Source: Lactococcus garvieae subsp. garvieae (lineage in GTDB: Bacteria > Bacillota > Bacilli > Lactobacillales > Streptococcaceae). Taken from it: a DNA stretch of 34,568 nucleotides. The notes beneath the pieces are model-generated. The model made no database searches and had not been told where the DNA came from. It worked only from the letters and a program-made list of their open reading frames with translations. Below are positions 1 through 6,377 of the stretch, piece after piece. The stretch is taken from NCBI RefSeq assembly GCF_029024465.1, contig NZ_CP118951.1, positions 1-34,568 on the forward strand. The letters are read 5' to 3'. The translations under genes and the position numbers were made by a program. The first letter of the stretch is position 1. Every line of letters starts with the position of its first letter.

Positions 1-39
1 TACATGATTTGGTATAATTTTTCCTAGCGAATGACGAAT

Positions 40-529
40 GATTTTAAAAGCTCTCATTCCAACTCTTTTCTTGGCTTTGCTATAAATTTCAAGAATTAAT
101 TTTCTATTTCACGCTTTGAAGGCTTCTTGTTCATGAAATTATAGTAGGTAGAACGATTGACATGTAACACCTGACAGAGCATAACTTTCGGGTGTTCAAA
201 TCGAAGTCTATAGACTGCTTTTAATCTCACTTGGAATTTTGCATGAATATGGCACTCGCTTTTTTTAAGATAAGATTTTCATCCTTTAGTTGGGCATTCC
301 TTTTTTGTAATTCTTGAACCTGTTTCGCAGTCAACACCGTATTATCTTCAAGACGAACTTGAGAGTACTGATTGATCTATTTTGCAAGAGCAGAAACGGA
401 GACGCCATAGTCTTTACAAAGTTCGGATTGAGTTTTGCCTGTTTGGTAGAGATTGACAAGAGATTTTTTAAATTCCTCGTCGTAACGTTTAAATCCTGAC
501 ATAAAAGTCCTTCCATTTTTGTGTCTACT
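40..529 (-). pseudogene. Decayed IS3-family element (orfA with in-frame stop, 5' part of orfB)
   Basis: Read on the minus strand, 502-227 encodes the same orfA as the copy at 30371-30646 (start MSGFKRYDEEFK), but a Trp codon has become TAG at 377-379, so only about 41 residues could be made. The orfB start follows (about 210-40); it has lost an internal segment and stops matching the other copy near position 40, where unrelated sequence begins. The outer end near 529 carries the same terminal bases as the 30.34 kb copy (AGTAGACACAAAAATG). orfA would be the HTH DNA-binding subunit and orfB the DDE catalytic part. No functional transposase can come from it. Confidence 0.85.
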
Positions 530-591
530 TTTTTAGAAGAAATAGCTAGACTTTTTGATGTTTCTGTTAGTTATCTTCTTGGAGAAACTCA

Positions 592-598
592 ATTAGAA
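592..598. repeat. IS21 target-site duplication, left copy
   Basis: ATTAGAA lies directly before the first base of the IS21 end at 599 and again directly after its last base, at 2768-2774. A 7-bp duplication fits IS21-family transposition and shows that this element arrived by simple insertion into the repressor gene. Confidence 0.9.
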
Positions 599-647
599 TG
601 TAAAGGGTCATGCTAAAATGTAGGAAAATGGTCATTGAAAATGTAGG

Positions 648-1901
648 TTGAAATTAAAAAGTGATATGCTTTTCTTTATGCGAAAAGATATCTTAGAAAG
701 CCTCAGTTTACATTTTATGAATGACACAAAACCTAATTTTTCTGACCTTGCACGTCGATATAATTGCGACTATCGTACAGTTAAACGTTACTATGAGCTT
801 GGACAAGTTCAAACCTTGGAGGAAGCTTCAAGACGTCGTGTCCCACCCTCACTCATAGAAAATTTCAAAGCCAAAATTAACGAAAAGATTGACCTTGGGT
901 GTTCTGCTCGTTCTATCTTCTATTTCATCCAAAAACAAGGCTATAAAGGTTCCTACGTGACCGTAAGGCGCTATGTGAAATCGTGTAAGACAACCAAGAA
1001 GCACAAGGCAACACTTCGTGTTGAAACCTCTCCTGGACTTTCTGCTCAGGTTGACTGGAAAGAAAGCCTGAAGATGATTTCTAAAAACGGCGAAGTCTTC
1101 ACAGTCAATATCTTCTGCTATGTCCTTGGATACTCTCGAATGAAGTATCTTCAATTGACGACGGATCGTGAACAATCTACCCTGTTTGATTGTTTAAACA
1201 ATGCTTTCTTCCAACTTGGCGGTATCCCTGAGGAAATTTGGTTTGATAATATGAAGACGGTCGTGGACCATTCTAAAAGCCAATTCACGCATGCAGTATT
1301 CAACGAAACCTTTAGGCAATATTCCAAAGACGCTGGCTTTCATCCCATTGCCTGTCGTCCATTCAGACCACAAACCAAAGGGAAAGTCGAAGCTCTAGCA
1401 CGTACAGTTGACCGCTTGCTGGTTTTCAATCATGAATTTGAAGATTTAACGGAACTTCAAGAAATTGTGACCATGTTTATGGAGGATTTGAACCATAACG
1501 AACAGTCACAAGCACTGGGTTGTCCTCCTGCCTTACGTTGGCGTGAAGACAAAGAAAGCTTCAAAGCTTACGATGATGTAGAACTTTCTGTCTATGCTCA
1601 ACCTAAACCGGAAATGATTCGTAAAGTCTCTAAAGAATCCATGGTGCTCTATGAGGGGAGGAAATACTCGGTACCCCTCTCAAGCATTGGACACAATGTT
1701 ATTCTAGAAGTGAGTGACGGCTATCTTGAAATCTATGACGGTGGACTTTTAGTCTCTGAACATCAATTGACCGACAAAGCCTTTAACTATCGCAGAGAAG
1801 ATTATATTGAAATTGCTAAATCAGATGTCTATAGTCATTTAACAGAAGAAGCCTTGGAAGCCAGAGTGAATGAAAACCTCTTGGCTTACGATGAATTGTG
1901 A
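648..1901 (+). CDS. istA: IS21 transposase IstA
   Basis: Catalytic DDE transposase that cuts and joins IS21 ends together with IstB. The N-terminus holds an HTH (NFSDLARRYNCDYRTVKRYY). The integrase core shows the first Asp in SAQVDWKES, the second in WFDNMKTVV and the Glu in TKGKVEALART. The length (up to 417 residues) is typical. The start is uncertain: TTG at 648 gives the longest frame with no good ribosome site, while ATG at 678 (MRKDILES) looks like the family N-terminus. The stop lies 8 bp before istB. Confidence 0.93.
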   Translation: MKLKSDMLFFMRKDILESLSLHFMNDTKPNFSDLARRYNCDYRTVKRYYELGQVQTLEEASRRRVPPSLIENFKAKINEKIDLGCSARSIFYFIQKQGYKGSYVTVRRYVKSCKTTKKHKATLRVETSPGLSAQVDWKESLKMISKNGEVFTVNIFCYVLGYSRMKYLQLTTDREQSTLFDCLNNAFFQLGGIPEEIWFDNMKTVVDHSKSQFTHAVFNETFRQYSKDAGFHPIACRPFRPQTKGKVEALARTVDRLLVFNHEFEDLTELQEIVTMFMEDLNHNEQSQALGCPPALRWREDKESFKAYDDVELSVYAQPKPEMIRKVSKESMVLYEGRKYSVPLSSIGHNVILEVSDGYLEIYDGGLLVSEHQLTDKAFNYRREDYIEIAKSDVYSHLTEEALEARVNENLLAYDEL

Positions 1902-1909
1902 GGTGAGCC

Positions 1910-2668
1910 ATGACTGTTTATCACCAGGTGTTGAATCAACTCGAAGAGCTTCACCTTCTTCAATTTAGAAATTCCCTTCCCGATTATTTGGAGGAACACA
2001 CCGATATTTCTTTGCTTGACGGTCTTCACGACCTGCTTCATCAAGAATTATCTGGACGTGAACAAGAACGACTCAAGAAACGCTTAAAGAAGGCACATCT
2101 CCCTTATAACAAACGGTTGATGGACTTTGATTTCCTGTTTCAACCCAAGCTCAATAAGGCAGAAATTGTGGATTTACATACCCTTAGATTTCTGGATAAC
2201 AAGGACAATATCCTCTTCAATGGAAATAGTGGCGTAGGTAAAACGCATTTAGCGATTTCTCTTGCTTTAGAAGCTCTAGATAAAGGATTCAGTTCTTACT
2301 TTATCCTCAGTAACGACTTGGTCAATAAATTGCTCAAAGCTCAAGAGAAGGGCACTTTAGAGCGAGCCATTAAAAAATACGCCAAGTATGATGTGCTTGT
2401 CATTGATGAAATGGGTTATCTTCCCTTCTCAAGAGATGGAGCTACTCTACTGTTTCAGCTGATTAATGCACGTTATGAGAAAAAATCAACACTCATCACG
2501 ACCAATATTCCACTGTCTCAGTGGTCGGATTTCTTACAAGATAAGAAGCTTACCAATGCCATTATTGATCGTTTGGTTCATCATTCAAAAGTCATTCCGA
2601 TTATGGGTGATTCTTACCGAATGAAAAACTACAAAGAAAGAAAAACAAGAACCACAACTAAAAAGTAA
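1910..2668 (+). CDS. istB: IS21 helper ATPase IstB
   Basis: AAA+ ATPase, related to DnaC, that forms the target-DNA clamp and stimulates IstA. Walker A is GNSGVGKTH (about residue 104) and Walker B is VLVIDEMGY (about 163). The C-terminal DRLVHHSKVIPI motif is typical of IstB. An AGGTGAG ribosome site sits two bases before the ATG, just after the istA stop, so the two genes are co-translated. 252 residues is full length. Confidence 0.94.
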   Translation: MTVYHQVLNQLEELHLLQFRNSLPDYLEEHTDISLLDGLHDLLHQELSGREQERLKKRLKKAHLPYNKRLMDFDFLFQPKLNKAEIVDLHTLRFLDNKDNILFNGNSGVGKTHLAISLALEALDKGFSSYFILSNDLVNKLLKAQEKGTLERAIKKYAKYDVLVIDEMGYLPFSRDGATLLFQLINARYEKKSTLITTNIPLSQWSDFLQDKKLTNAIIDRLVHHSKVIPIMGDSYRMKNYKERKTRTTTKK

Positions 2669-3146
2669 ATGTTCATTGTGCATTGTGACCAAAAACCTAC
2701 AATTTTCATGACCATTTTCCTACATTTTCAATGACCAAAAAACAACATTTTTAAATGACCCTTGACAATTAGAAGAACAGGAAAACGAAAATAAGATCAT
2801 ACAGTTTAATCAGTCCTTATATGAGATTAAAGTTTTTGCAGATCAGTGTCTTTCAGATGACCAGTCTACCTAGTATAGTTTATTGGACAAAGTGGGTGAA
2901 TCATGATTATGGAGTGCCCATAATAGGAGATTCTATGGATCCTGATTATCATAATAAAGATATTGCATTGATCCATGAACAATCGTGTCCAGATTATGAC
3001 GGTCAAGTTTGTGCTGTTATTGATTTTGATAGAGGTGGAAGCTTTATCAAATGTGTAACAGTGGAAGCTGAATTTCTTCGTTTAGTTTCTTTAAACCGTT
3101 CCGTAGATGATGACTGCAATTTACTCTATGAAGATATTTTACTTAT

Positions 3147-3178
3147 TAGAACTGAAATAGAACTGAAATAGAACTGAA
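3147..3178. repeat. Three tandem 11-bp repeats (TAGAACTGAAA)
   Basis: Three adjacent copies, the last one base short, lie inside the 3' part of the dead repressor gene. The intact paralogue has a single related stretch here. The array introduces TAG stops and looks like replication slippage after the gene lost its function. Confidence 0.8.
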
Positions 3179-3310
3179 TCAACGAAAATACTAGGAAAAG
3201 TTATTGAAAGTTTTACTCCAGTGAAGAAAAAAGAAAGGAGCATTAGCTGCTTTTTTATTAGTTTATATTATCATCGCAAATTGAAAAAATTGGGATACCA
3301 TATAAAAAAT

Positions 3311-3353
3311 AAAGGGAGCAGCAGGCCGTAGATGGCTTGTTGCTCCCTTTTTT
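3311..3353 (+). terminator. Strong intrinsic terminator overlapping a toxin promoter
   Basis: A long stem starting GGGAGCA and ending TGCTCCC (3314-3347) is followed by six T. The same hairpin occurs inverted at 16427-16460, where it ends the surface-protein transcript. It lies directly before the extended -10 box of the toxin gene, so the -35 region of that promoter falls inside the hairpin. Confidence 0.85.
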
Positions 3354-3361
3354 GGTATAAT
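3354..3361 (+). promoter_or_regulatory. Extended -10 promoter of type I toxin copy 1
   Basis: TGGTATAAT is an extended -10 box with no recognisable -35. It is identical to the box before the intact toxin locus (minus strand, 16413-16418). Transcription would start near 3368, giving a leader of about 40 nt before the small upstream reading frame at 3408. Confidence 0.7.
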
Positions 3362-3407
3362 AGTAAGGTAGAGTTTATGAACGTTAGCCCCGATTGGAGG
3401 TGATGCC

Positions 3408-3440
3408 ATGGTTTTAGTGGCAATTCCTCACAAAACATGA
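3408..3440 (+). CDS. 10-residue leader peptide coupled to the toxin
   Basis: ATG at 3408 follows a GGAGGTGATGCC ribosome site and encodes MVLVAIPHKT. Its TGA overlaps the toxin ATG as ATGA. The toxin frame has no ribosome site of its own, so it would be translated by ribosomes finishing this leader. The same arrangement, with an identical peptide, occurs at 16334-16366. Confidence 0.6.
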   Translation: MVLVAIPHKT

Positions 3441-3583
3441 AAGGCGAAAATTTTTTGACTGTTTACCAGGCATTGAGTCTTATGATTGCTTTTGCAACAT
3501 TAATGATTCTTGTCATAAACACAAGGGTTCTGTTGCAAAGTTTAAAAATCAAATACCAGGTTTATAATCCTTCTTGTTCTTAA
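3437..3583 (+). pseudogene. Putative holin-like (Hol_Tox) type I toxin fused to ISS1 end
   Basis: The first 29 residues (MKGENFLTVYQALSLMIAFA and on) match the intact toxin at 16236-16337 with one difference. ISS1 then replaces the last four residues with 18 from its own end, and the frame stops at 3583. The single membrane helix survives, so the hybrid could still be toxic. Its own convergent antitoxin RNA gene has been lost to the insertion; the copy at 16.1 kb could act in trans. The family is known as membrane-damaging peptides held by antisense RNA. Confidence 0.7.
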
Positions 3584-4333
3584 GCTAATATTCCCATTAA
3601 GACCTTAATCTCAGTAGATACCGAAAAGCCGAAGAGCGTTCCATTTCTTCGGTTCTTTTTGTATATTCCTCGAATGGTTTCCATGCCCTTAATCGTGGTT
3701 GAGGCAGTTCGTAGACTTCGATAAAATTTATTGCGTCGTTTGATTGGTCGATGGTCTTGCTCAATGAGGTTATTGAGATACTTCACGGTTCGATGCTCTG
3801 TCTTAGTATATAAACCGTTACTCTGTAACTTTCTAAATGCAGAACCAATAGAGGGCGCTTTATCCGTGACAATTACTCTTGGTTGACCAAACTGTTTATG
3901 TAGTCGTTTCAAGAACGCATAAGCAGCTTGAGTATCCCGTTTCTTTCGTAGCCAGATGTCTAAAGTCAATCCATCCGCATCAATTGCACGATAGAGATAA
4001 TGCCAACGACCTTTGATTTTGATATAAGTTTCATCCATTTTCCACGAATAGAAGGACTGTCTATTTTTCTTTTTCCAGAGATGATAGAGGACTTTACTGT
4101 ATTCTTGTACCCAACGATAAATAGTTGTGTGACAAACGTTAATCCCACGATCATAAAGGAGTTCTTGAATTTCACGATAGCTTAGATTGTAACGTAGATA
4201 ATAACCAACAGCGACAATAATCACATCTTTTTGAAATTGTTTACCTTTAAAATAGTTCATTGATCTATCCTCGCTGTCTTTTTTATTCATTTTACACTAA
4301 AATAGACTCATCAGAAAACTTTGCAACAGAACC
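3526..4333 (-). mobile_element. ISS1 copy 1 (IS6 family, 808 bp)
   Basis: Both ends show the inverted repeat GGTTCTGTTGCAAAGTTT or its complement. The length is exactly 808 bp, as for lactococcal ISS1. The flanking octamers (AACACAAG left, ACTTCTCT right) differ, so there is no target duplication. This points to a cointegrate junction or later recombination rather than simple insertion. It interrupts the toxin on its left and a short gene start on its right. Its protein is identical to that of copy 2. Confidence 0.95.
3580..4260 (-). CDS. ISS1 transposase
   Basis: 226-residue IS6-family transposase that makes cointegrates by replicative transposition. A short HTH (SYREIQELLYDRGINVCHTT) is followed by the DDE core: D in WKMDETY, D in VIVTDKAPS and E in NLIEQDHRP. 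The start at ATG 4260 (MNYFKGKQF) matches the usual ISS1 protein; an in-frame ATG 30 bp upstream adds MNKKDSEDRS and is less likely. Confidence 0.95.
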   Translation of the reverse strand: MNYFKGKQFQKDVIIVAVGYYLRYNLSYREIQELLYDRGINVCHTTIYRWVQEYSKVLYHLWKKKNRQSFYSWKMDETYIKIKGRWHYLYRAIDADGLTLDIWLRKKRDTQAAYAFLKRLHKQFGQPRVIVTDKAPSIGSAFRKLQSNGLYTKTEHRTVKYLNNLIEQDHRPIKRRNKFYRSLRTASTTIKGMETIRGIYKKNRRNGTLFGFSVSTEIKVLMGILA

Positions 4334-4374
4334 ACTTCTCTTATTTTAGCTTTGATTTTTAGATAGAATTTCAT
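4334..4374 (-). pseudogene. 5' stub of a gene cut by ISS1
   Basis: A strong ribosome site (AAGGAGGTCAAG) leads to an ATG at 4374 reading MKFYLKIKAKIRE before ISS1 begins. It follows the 81-residue gene by 12 bp, so it was the next gene of the same minus-strand operon. The rest is not in the window. Function unknown. Confidence 0.6.
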
Positions 4375-4386
4375 CACTTGACCTCC

Positions 4387-4629
4387 TTACTCTGCTTGGA
4401 ATTTTTTATAAAATAGAGCTTCACTCAATGGGGTTGGTTTAAAATTTCCTTGTGCAAGAATTTTTTTCACATCCTCAAACTTTATTTTGGAATAAAGTAA
4501 GCCTGACTGAGGATAGGCTTTTGGATTTTTATAAAGCACCACATCATAAATGGGGCAATTGCTTGTCGCAAAATGTTTCTTGACATCAATAAAACCGTAT
4601 TTTTTTGATGTCCCTTGGTCTTTTGTCAT
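4387..4629 (-). CDS. Hypothetical 80-residue protein
   Basis: Starts MTKDQGTSKKYGFIDVKKHF; the upstream GAGA before ATG 4629 is a weak ribosome site. A longer frame to 4707 adds a hydrophobic, unlikely N-terminus. The protein is soluble, basic, rich in Lys and Tyr, with one Cys and no membrane segment. I do not recognise the family. It is the last complete gene of the minus-strand module that begins near 6.3 kb. Confidence 0.55.
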   Translation of the reverse strand: MTKDQGTSKKYGFIDVKKHFATSNCPIYDVVLYKNPKAYPQSGLLYSKIKFEDVKKILAQGNFKPTPLSEALFYKKFQAE

Positions 4630-4725
4630 TTTATTCTCTTTTCTTATATTTTTGTACAAAAAAAGACAACTATAAAAATAGATGCCTTGTTTATCTTTTG
4701 TTTTCATAAAAATAACTGGTTGGAT

Positions 4726-4800
4726 TCACTCTGAAAGTTCAAATAATAATAGCATTGTTAAACAAAAAATTAATGCTAATAAAATAAATTTAAAACTCAT
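4726..4800 (-). CDS. Possible 24-residue membrane peptide
   Basis: MSFKFILLALIFCLTMLLLF then ELSE: one hydrophobic helix with almost no flanks. AAGGAAAA stands eight bases before the ATG. It lies just downstream (minus strand) of the long gene-free RNA-like region. It could be a small membrane protein, a toxin, or part of a noncoding RNA that happens to be open. No homologue is recognised. Confidence 0.4.
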   Translation of the reverse strand: MSFKFILLALIFCLTMLLLFELSE

Positions 4801-4814
4801 TTGTTTTTCCTTTT

Positions 4815-5248
4815 TTGTAATATTTGGTCGTCCATCGGACGTTAATAAAATTAGTCGCAGGGTTTATAGTTGACCCCAAACTCAAAGGCACTTTTACAGC
4901 GTCACCGACCTTTGTTGTAGCATACCCATACCTCGCAGGCAGAAAGTTCATTCCCCATATATTGCATCTGACATTGCCATGTTAGGTCTCACAACTCCTA
5001 ACTTCTCTGTTGAATGGCTTTCTTTATATACGTTTATTCAAAGATAAACGGTGCAAATATGTGCAAAGCAGGACAAGACCTCACGATCCAGACTACTTCA
5101 CACTCCCTTTAGTAGCTACGCTGATAAGAGGGGCAGACATTGGCATTTTACTCTCGTCAAGAGTCTACCAAGCTGAGTATTCAATTGTTGGTCGTCTTAC
5201 GCTTCGCTTAGTCTTGTGCTACTCTTTCACGCATTGGGCGACACTATT
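4815..5248 (-). ncRNA. Candidate long structured noncoding RNA
   Basis: No convincing gene occupies this stretch on either strand, and its base composition is higher in GC than its neighbours. On the minus strand it holds many local hairpins: GTTAGG/CCTAAC (4981-5002), CGTTTAT/ATAAACG (5031-5047) and CGTCC/GGACG (about 4829-4841). It is immediately preceded by tRNA-like element C and lies in a transcription unit with two more tRNA-like elements. That context resembles the ROOL and GOLLD families, large ornate RNAs found in Lactobacillales phages and plasmids near tRNAs. The family assignment is a hypothesis; I cannot align it from memory. An origin of transfer is another possibility. Confidence 0.4.
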
Positions 5249-5302
5249 GAGAACAGGGGAATCGAACCCCTACTTCTTTTCAGAAGGTCAACCTACTTCT
5301 CT
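5249..5302 (-). ncRNA. tRNA-like element C (54 nt, no D or normal anticodon arm)
   Basis: On the minus strand GAGAA pairs with TTCTC as a 5-bp acceptor stem. The T arm is perfect: AGGGG, loop TTCGATT, CCCCT. Between them is only a short CTTCT-GAAA-AGAAG hairpin in place of the D and anticodon arms. There is no anticodon and no encoded CCA. It lies just downstream of the 56-residue gene and just upstream of the gene-free region, so it may be a processing site for tRNA enzymes. Confidence 0.6.
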
Positions 5303-5310
5303 AAAAAAAA

Positions 5311-5481
5311 TTACTTAATAATTAGTGGAATTTTTAAATAATCCTTAAATAAATATATAAAGCAAAATACCAGAATAATGCCAAGAATAATTACTTGTAA
5401 AAAGTCGAACAAAGAAGGTTCTCTCTTCTCCAACTCTTTTTCTACTTTTACCAGATTCATTTTGTTTTTCTTCTTGCTCAT
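5311..5481 (-). CDS. Hypothetical 56-residue single-pass membrane protein
   Basis: Starts MSKKKNKMNLVKVEKELEKR: a basic, charged N-terminal half, then a membrane helix around residues 29-46 (VIILGIILVFCFIYLF) and a short basic tail. Its ATG overlaps the stop of the upstream 87-residue gene as ATGA, so the two are translationally coupled. Topology is probably N-in. The family is not recognised. Confidence 0.65.
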   Translation of the reverse strand: MSKKKNKMNLVKVEKELEKREPSLFDFLQVIILGIILVFCFIYLFKDYLKIPLIIK

Positions 5482-5741
5482 AGCACCCTCAATTCAGCAA
5501 ATTTACTTTTACGCTCCGCTAGGATACTGTATCCTGACTTTCCTTTTTTAAGAATCTGTCGTATCTCTTGAAAGTTTTCTTTTCTTTCAATCATCACAGG
5601 AAGCTTTGTGTTGCCGTCTGAGACTATGAGATAGGGATAAGTTATCTTTCCCTTTCTACCATCGAAAAGTTGTACCACACTACCGTTAAAGCGTCTTAAA
5701 TGTCTTGGCATCAAAACAAAGTTTTTTGATTCTATTTTCAT
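5478..5741 (-). CDS. Hypothetical 87-residue basic protein
   Basis: ATG at 5741 has a strong AAAGGGGG ribosome site. The protein is small, soluble and basic, with a beta-rich middle (GSVVQLFDGRKGKITYPYL) and a Lys/Arg-rich C-terminal half. No known motif is recognised. The gene lies between tRNA-like element B and the 56-residue membrane protein gene, on the strand controlled by the operator at 6.33 kb. A nucleic-acid-binding role would fit the charge but is a guess. Confidence 0.65.
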   Translation of the reverse strand: MKIESKNFVLMPRHLRRFNGSVVQLFDGRKGKITYPYLIVSDGNTKLPVMIERKENFQEIRQILKKGKSGYSILAERKSKFAELRVL

Positions 5742-5815
5742 CCATAATCCCCCTTTGAATTAAACTCATTTTCAAAAATACGAATTTTTTTGAAAATTGA
5801 ATATTGGATTTAAAT

Positions 5816-5888
5816 TGCTTTGGCAGGAGTCGAACGCTGCTCTTTCTTCAAAGGGTTTGAGTAGAAAGATATACCACTATACAAAGCA
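5816..5888 (-). ncRNA. tRNA-like element B (73 nt)
   Basis: The acceptor stem TGCTTTG/CAAAGCA is a perfect 7 bp. TATA-GTGG-TATA can form a D-like arm. Where an anticodon arm should be there is a longer hairpin, TCTTTCT/AGAAAGA extended by TCAAA/TTTGA with a CCC loop, and so no seven-base anticodon loop. The T loop is TTCGACT on a GCAG/CTGC stem with a bulged base. The size equals a normal tRNA without CCA. A degenerate phage-type tRNA is the alternative. Confidence 0.6.
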
Positions 5889-5930
5889 AGAAAGCAGTGG
5901 ATGCTGCAATAAGCAGACTAACCACGCAAA

Positions 5931-6003
5931 GCGGATGAAAGGAATTGAACCCTTCAATCTGTAAATTCCTATTCACCTTAAAAATTTACAGCACCATATC
6001 CGC
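5931..6003 (-). ncRNA. tRNA-like element A (73 nt)
   Basis: The acceptor GCGGAT/ATCCGC has six pairs and one mismatch. The T arm is AAGGG, loop TTCAATT, CCTTT. A 9-bp helix CTGTAAATT/AATTTACAG with a 15-nt loop replaces the D and anticodon arms, and a TGGTG linker keeps a D-loop-like GG. This layout recalls the tRNA-like domain of tmRNA more than a tRNA. No anticodon can be assigned. Its 5' base follows directly on the T run of an intrinsic terminator. Confidence 0.62.
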
Positions 6004-6028
6004 AAAAAAGAGCGTTAAACACTAACGC
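6004..6028 (-). terminator. Intrinsic terminator abutting tRNA-like element A
   Basis: On the minus strand GCGTTA-GTG-TTTAACGC is followed by TCTTTTTT, ending exactly where element A begins. It would stop transcripts starting at the operator-controlled promoter 290 bp upstream, giving a short leader RNA unless read through. A second hairpin, GCATGG/CCATGC at 6031-6056, lies just upstream and could be part of an attenuation switch. Confidence 0.65.
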
Positions 6029-6068
6029 CCGCATGGAATTTAAGAAAACCCCATGCTAAATAAAGCCG

Positions 6069-6275
6069 TTGCTTTCCCTTGATATAAATGATATAATAGC
6101 AGTATTCTACATTGCTTATAGTTTCATTTGACAAGGTGCATCAGGCACTTTTATACGATGTTTACTTTAGGGTTTTCTCCTTAATGGTTTTTCAACGTAT
6201 CAAGTGAGAACTTAAGAGACATGTACCTTAGTTTACTCAGACATTCGTCGAGTGTGGACTGAGGTATTTTTTATA
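6069..6275 (+). ncRNA. Candidate ~170-nt RNA antisense to the module leader
   Basis: Plus-strand promoter TTGCTT-17-TATAAT (6069-6097) and a terminator hairpin ACCTTAGT/ACTGAGGT with a nested ACTC/GAGT stem followed by six T (6225-6272) bound a stretch without a credible gene. The RNA would be complementary to the 5' leader of the minus-strand transcript. The repressor gene lies downstream of the terminator. Role unknown; antisense control of the module is the simplest idea. Confidence 0.5.
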
Positions 6276-6292
6276 TAATTTTTTAGTGAAAA

Positions 6293-6345
6293 GTCTCAAA
6301 TTTTCCCTATGAATATATAATAACTCTTAAAGAGTTATTTGTCAA
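6293..6345. promoter_or_regulatory. Divergent promoters sharing a palindromic operator
   Basis: Minus-strand promoter: TTGACA (6340-6345), 17 bp, TATTAT (6317-6322). The whole 17-bp spacer lies within a perfect 21-bp palindrome at 6319-6339 (AATAACTCTT, central A, AAGAGTTATT). The plus-strand repressor promoter has TATAAT at 6316-6321 overlapping the same palindrome, with a weak GTCTCA -35 at 6293. Repressor binding would therefore block the minus-strand promoter and also its own gene. Confidence 0.75.
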
Positions 6346-6377
6346 GTAATAAAATTATGAAAGGAGGAAACTGATTA

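Larger units (their letters stand above)
599..2767 (+). mobile_element. IS21-family insertion sequence, complete
   Basis: The ends are imperfect inverted repeats beginning TGTAAAGGGTCAT (left) and TGTCAAGGGTCAT (right, reversed). Internal copies of a motif containing GGTCATTGAAAATGTAGG lie near both ends, the multiple terminal repeats known for IS21 elements as transposase binding sites. It encodes istA and istB in tandem and is flanked by a 7-bp direct duplication. Length is 2169 bp, normal for the family. Both genes are open, so it is probably active. Confidence 0.93.
531..3232 (+). pseudogene. LexA/CI-like repressor gene interrupted by IS21
   Basis: 531-598 encodes IARLFDVSVSYLLGETQLE, the end of an XRE-type HTH domain. 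The reading resumes at 2768 with the S24 peptidase-like half (GDSMDPDY keeps the putative catalytic Ser). Both halves resemble the intact repressor at 6378-7139. Besides the IS21 insertion there is a stop followed by a frame change near 2870, loss of the Ala-Gly segment where the intact paralogue would be cleaved, a tandem 11-bp expansion near the 3' end and replacement of the last codons. The HTH N-terminus is also missing, cut by the IS3 remnant on its left. This was once a second regulator of the same family; it cannot give a working protein. Confidence 0.88.

Noticed and set aside
2821-3171. A separate 116-residue gene after IS21
   Set aside because: It is the out-of-phase remainder of the interrupted repressor gene, with a start codon that is only an internal Met.
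4000-4185. Plus-strand frame inside ISS1 (repeated at 22443 and 27746)
   Set aside because: It is the antisense shadow of the conserved transposase gene, recurring only because ISS1 recurs.
4815-5248. Plasmid origin of transfer
   Set aside because: No intact relaxase gene is in the window and I see no recognised nick motif; kept only as an alternative to the RNA hypothesis.
5010-5318. Plus-strand frame of 102 codons over the candidate RNA
   Set aside because: No ribosome site, unlikely composition, and it runs antisense through tRNA-like element C.
5931-6003. Calling the tRNA-like elements ordinary tRNA genes
   Set aside because: I could not place a seven-base anticodon loop in any of them; the central arms are plain hairpins.
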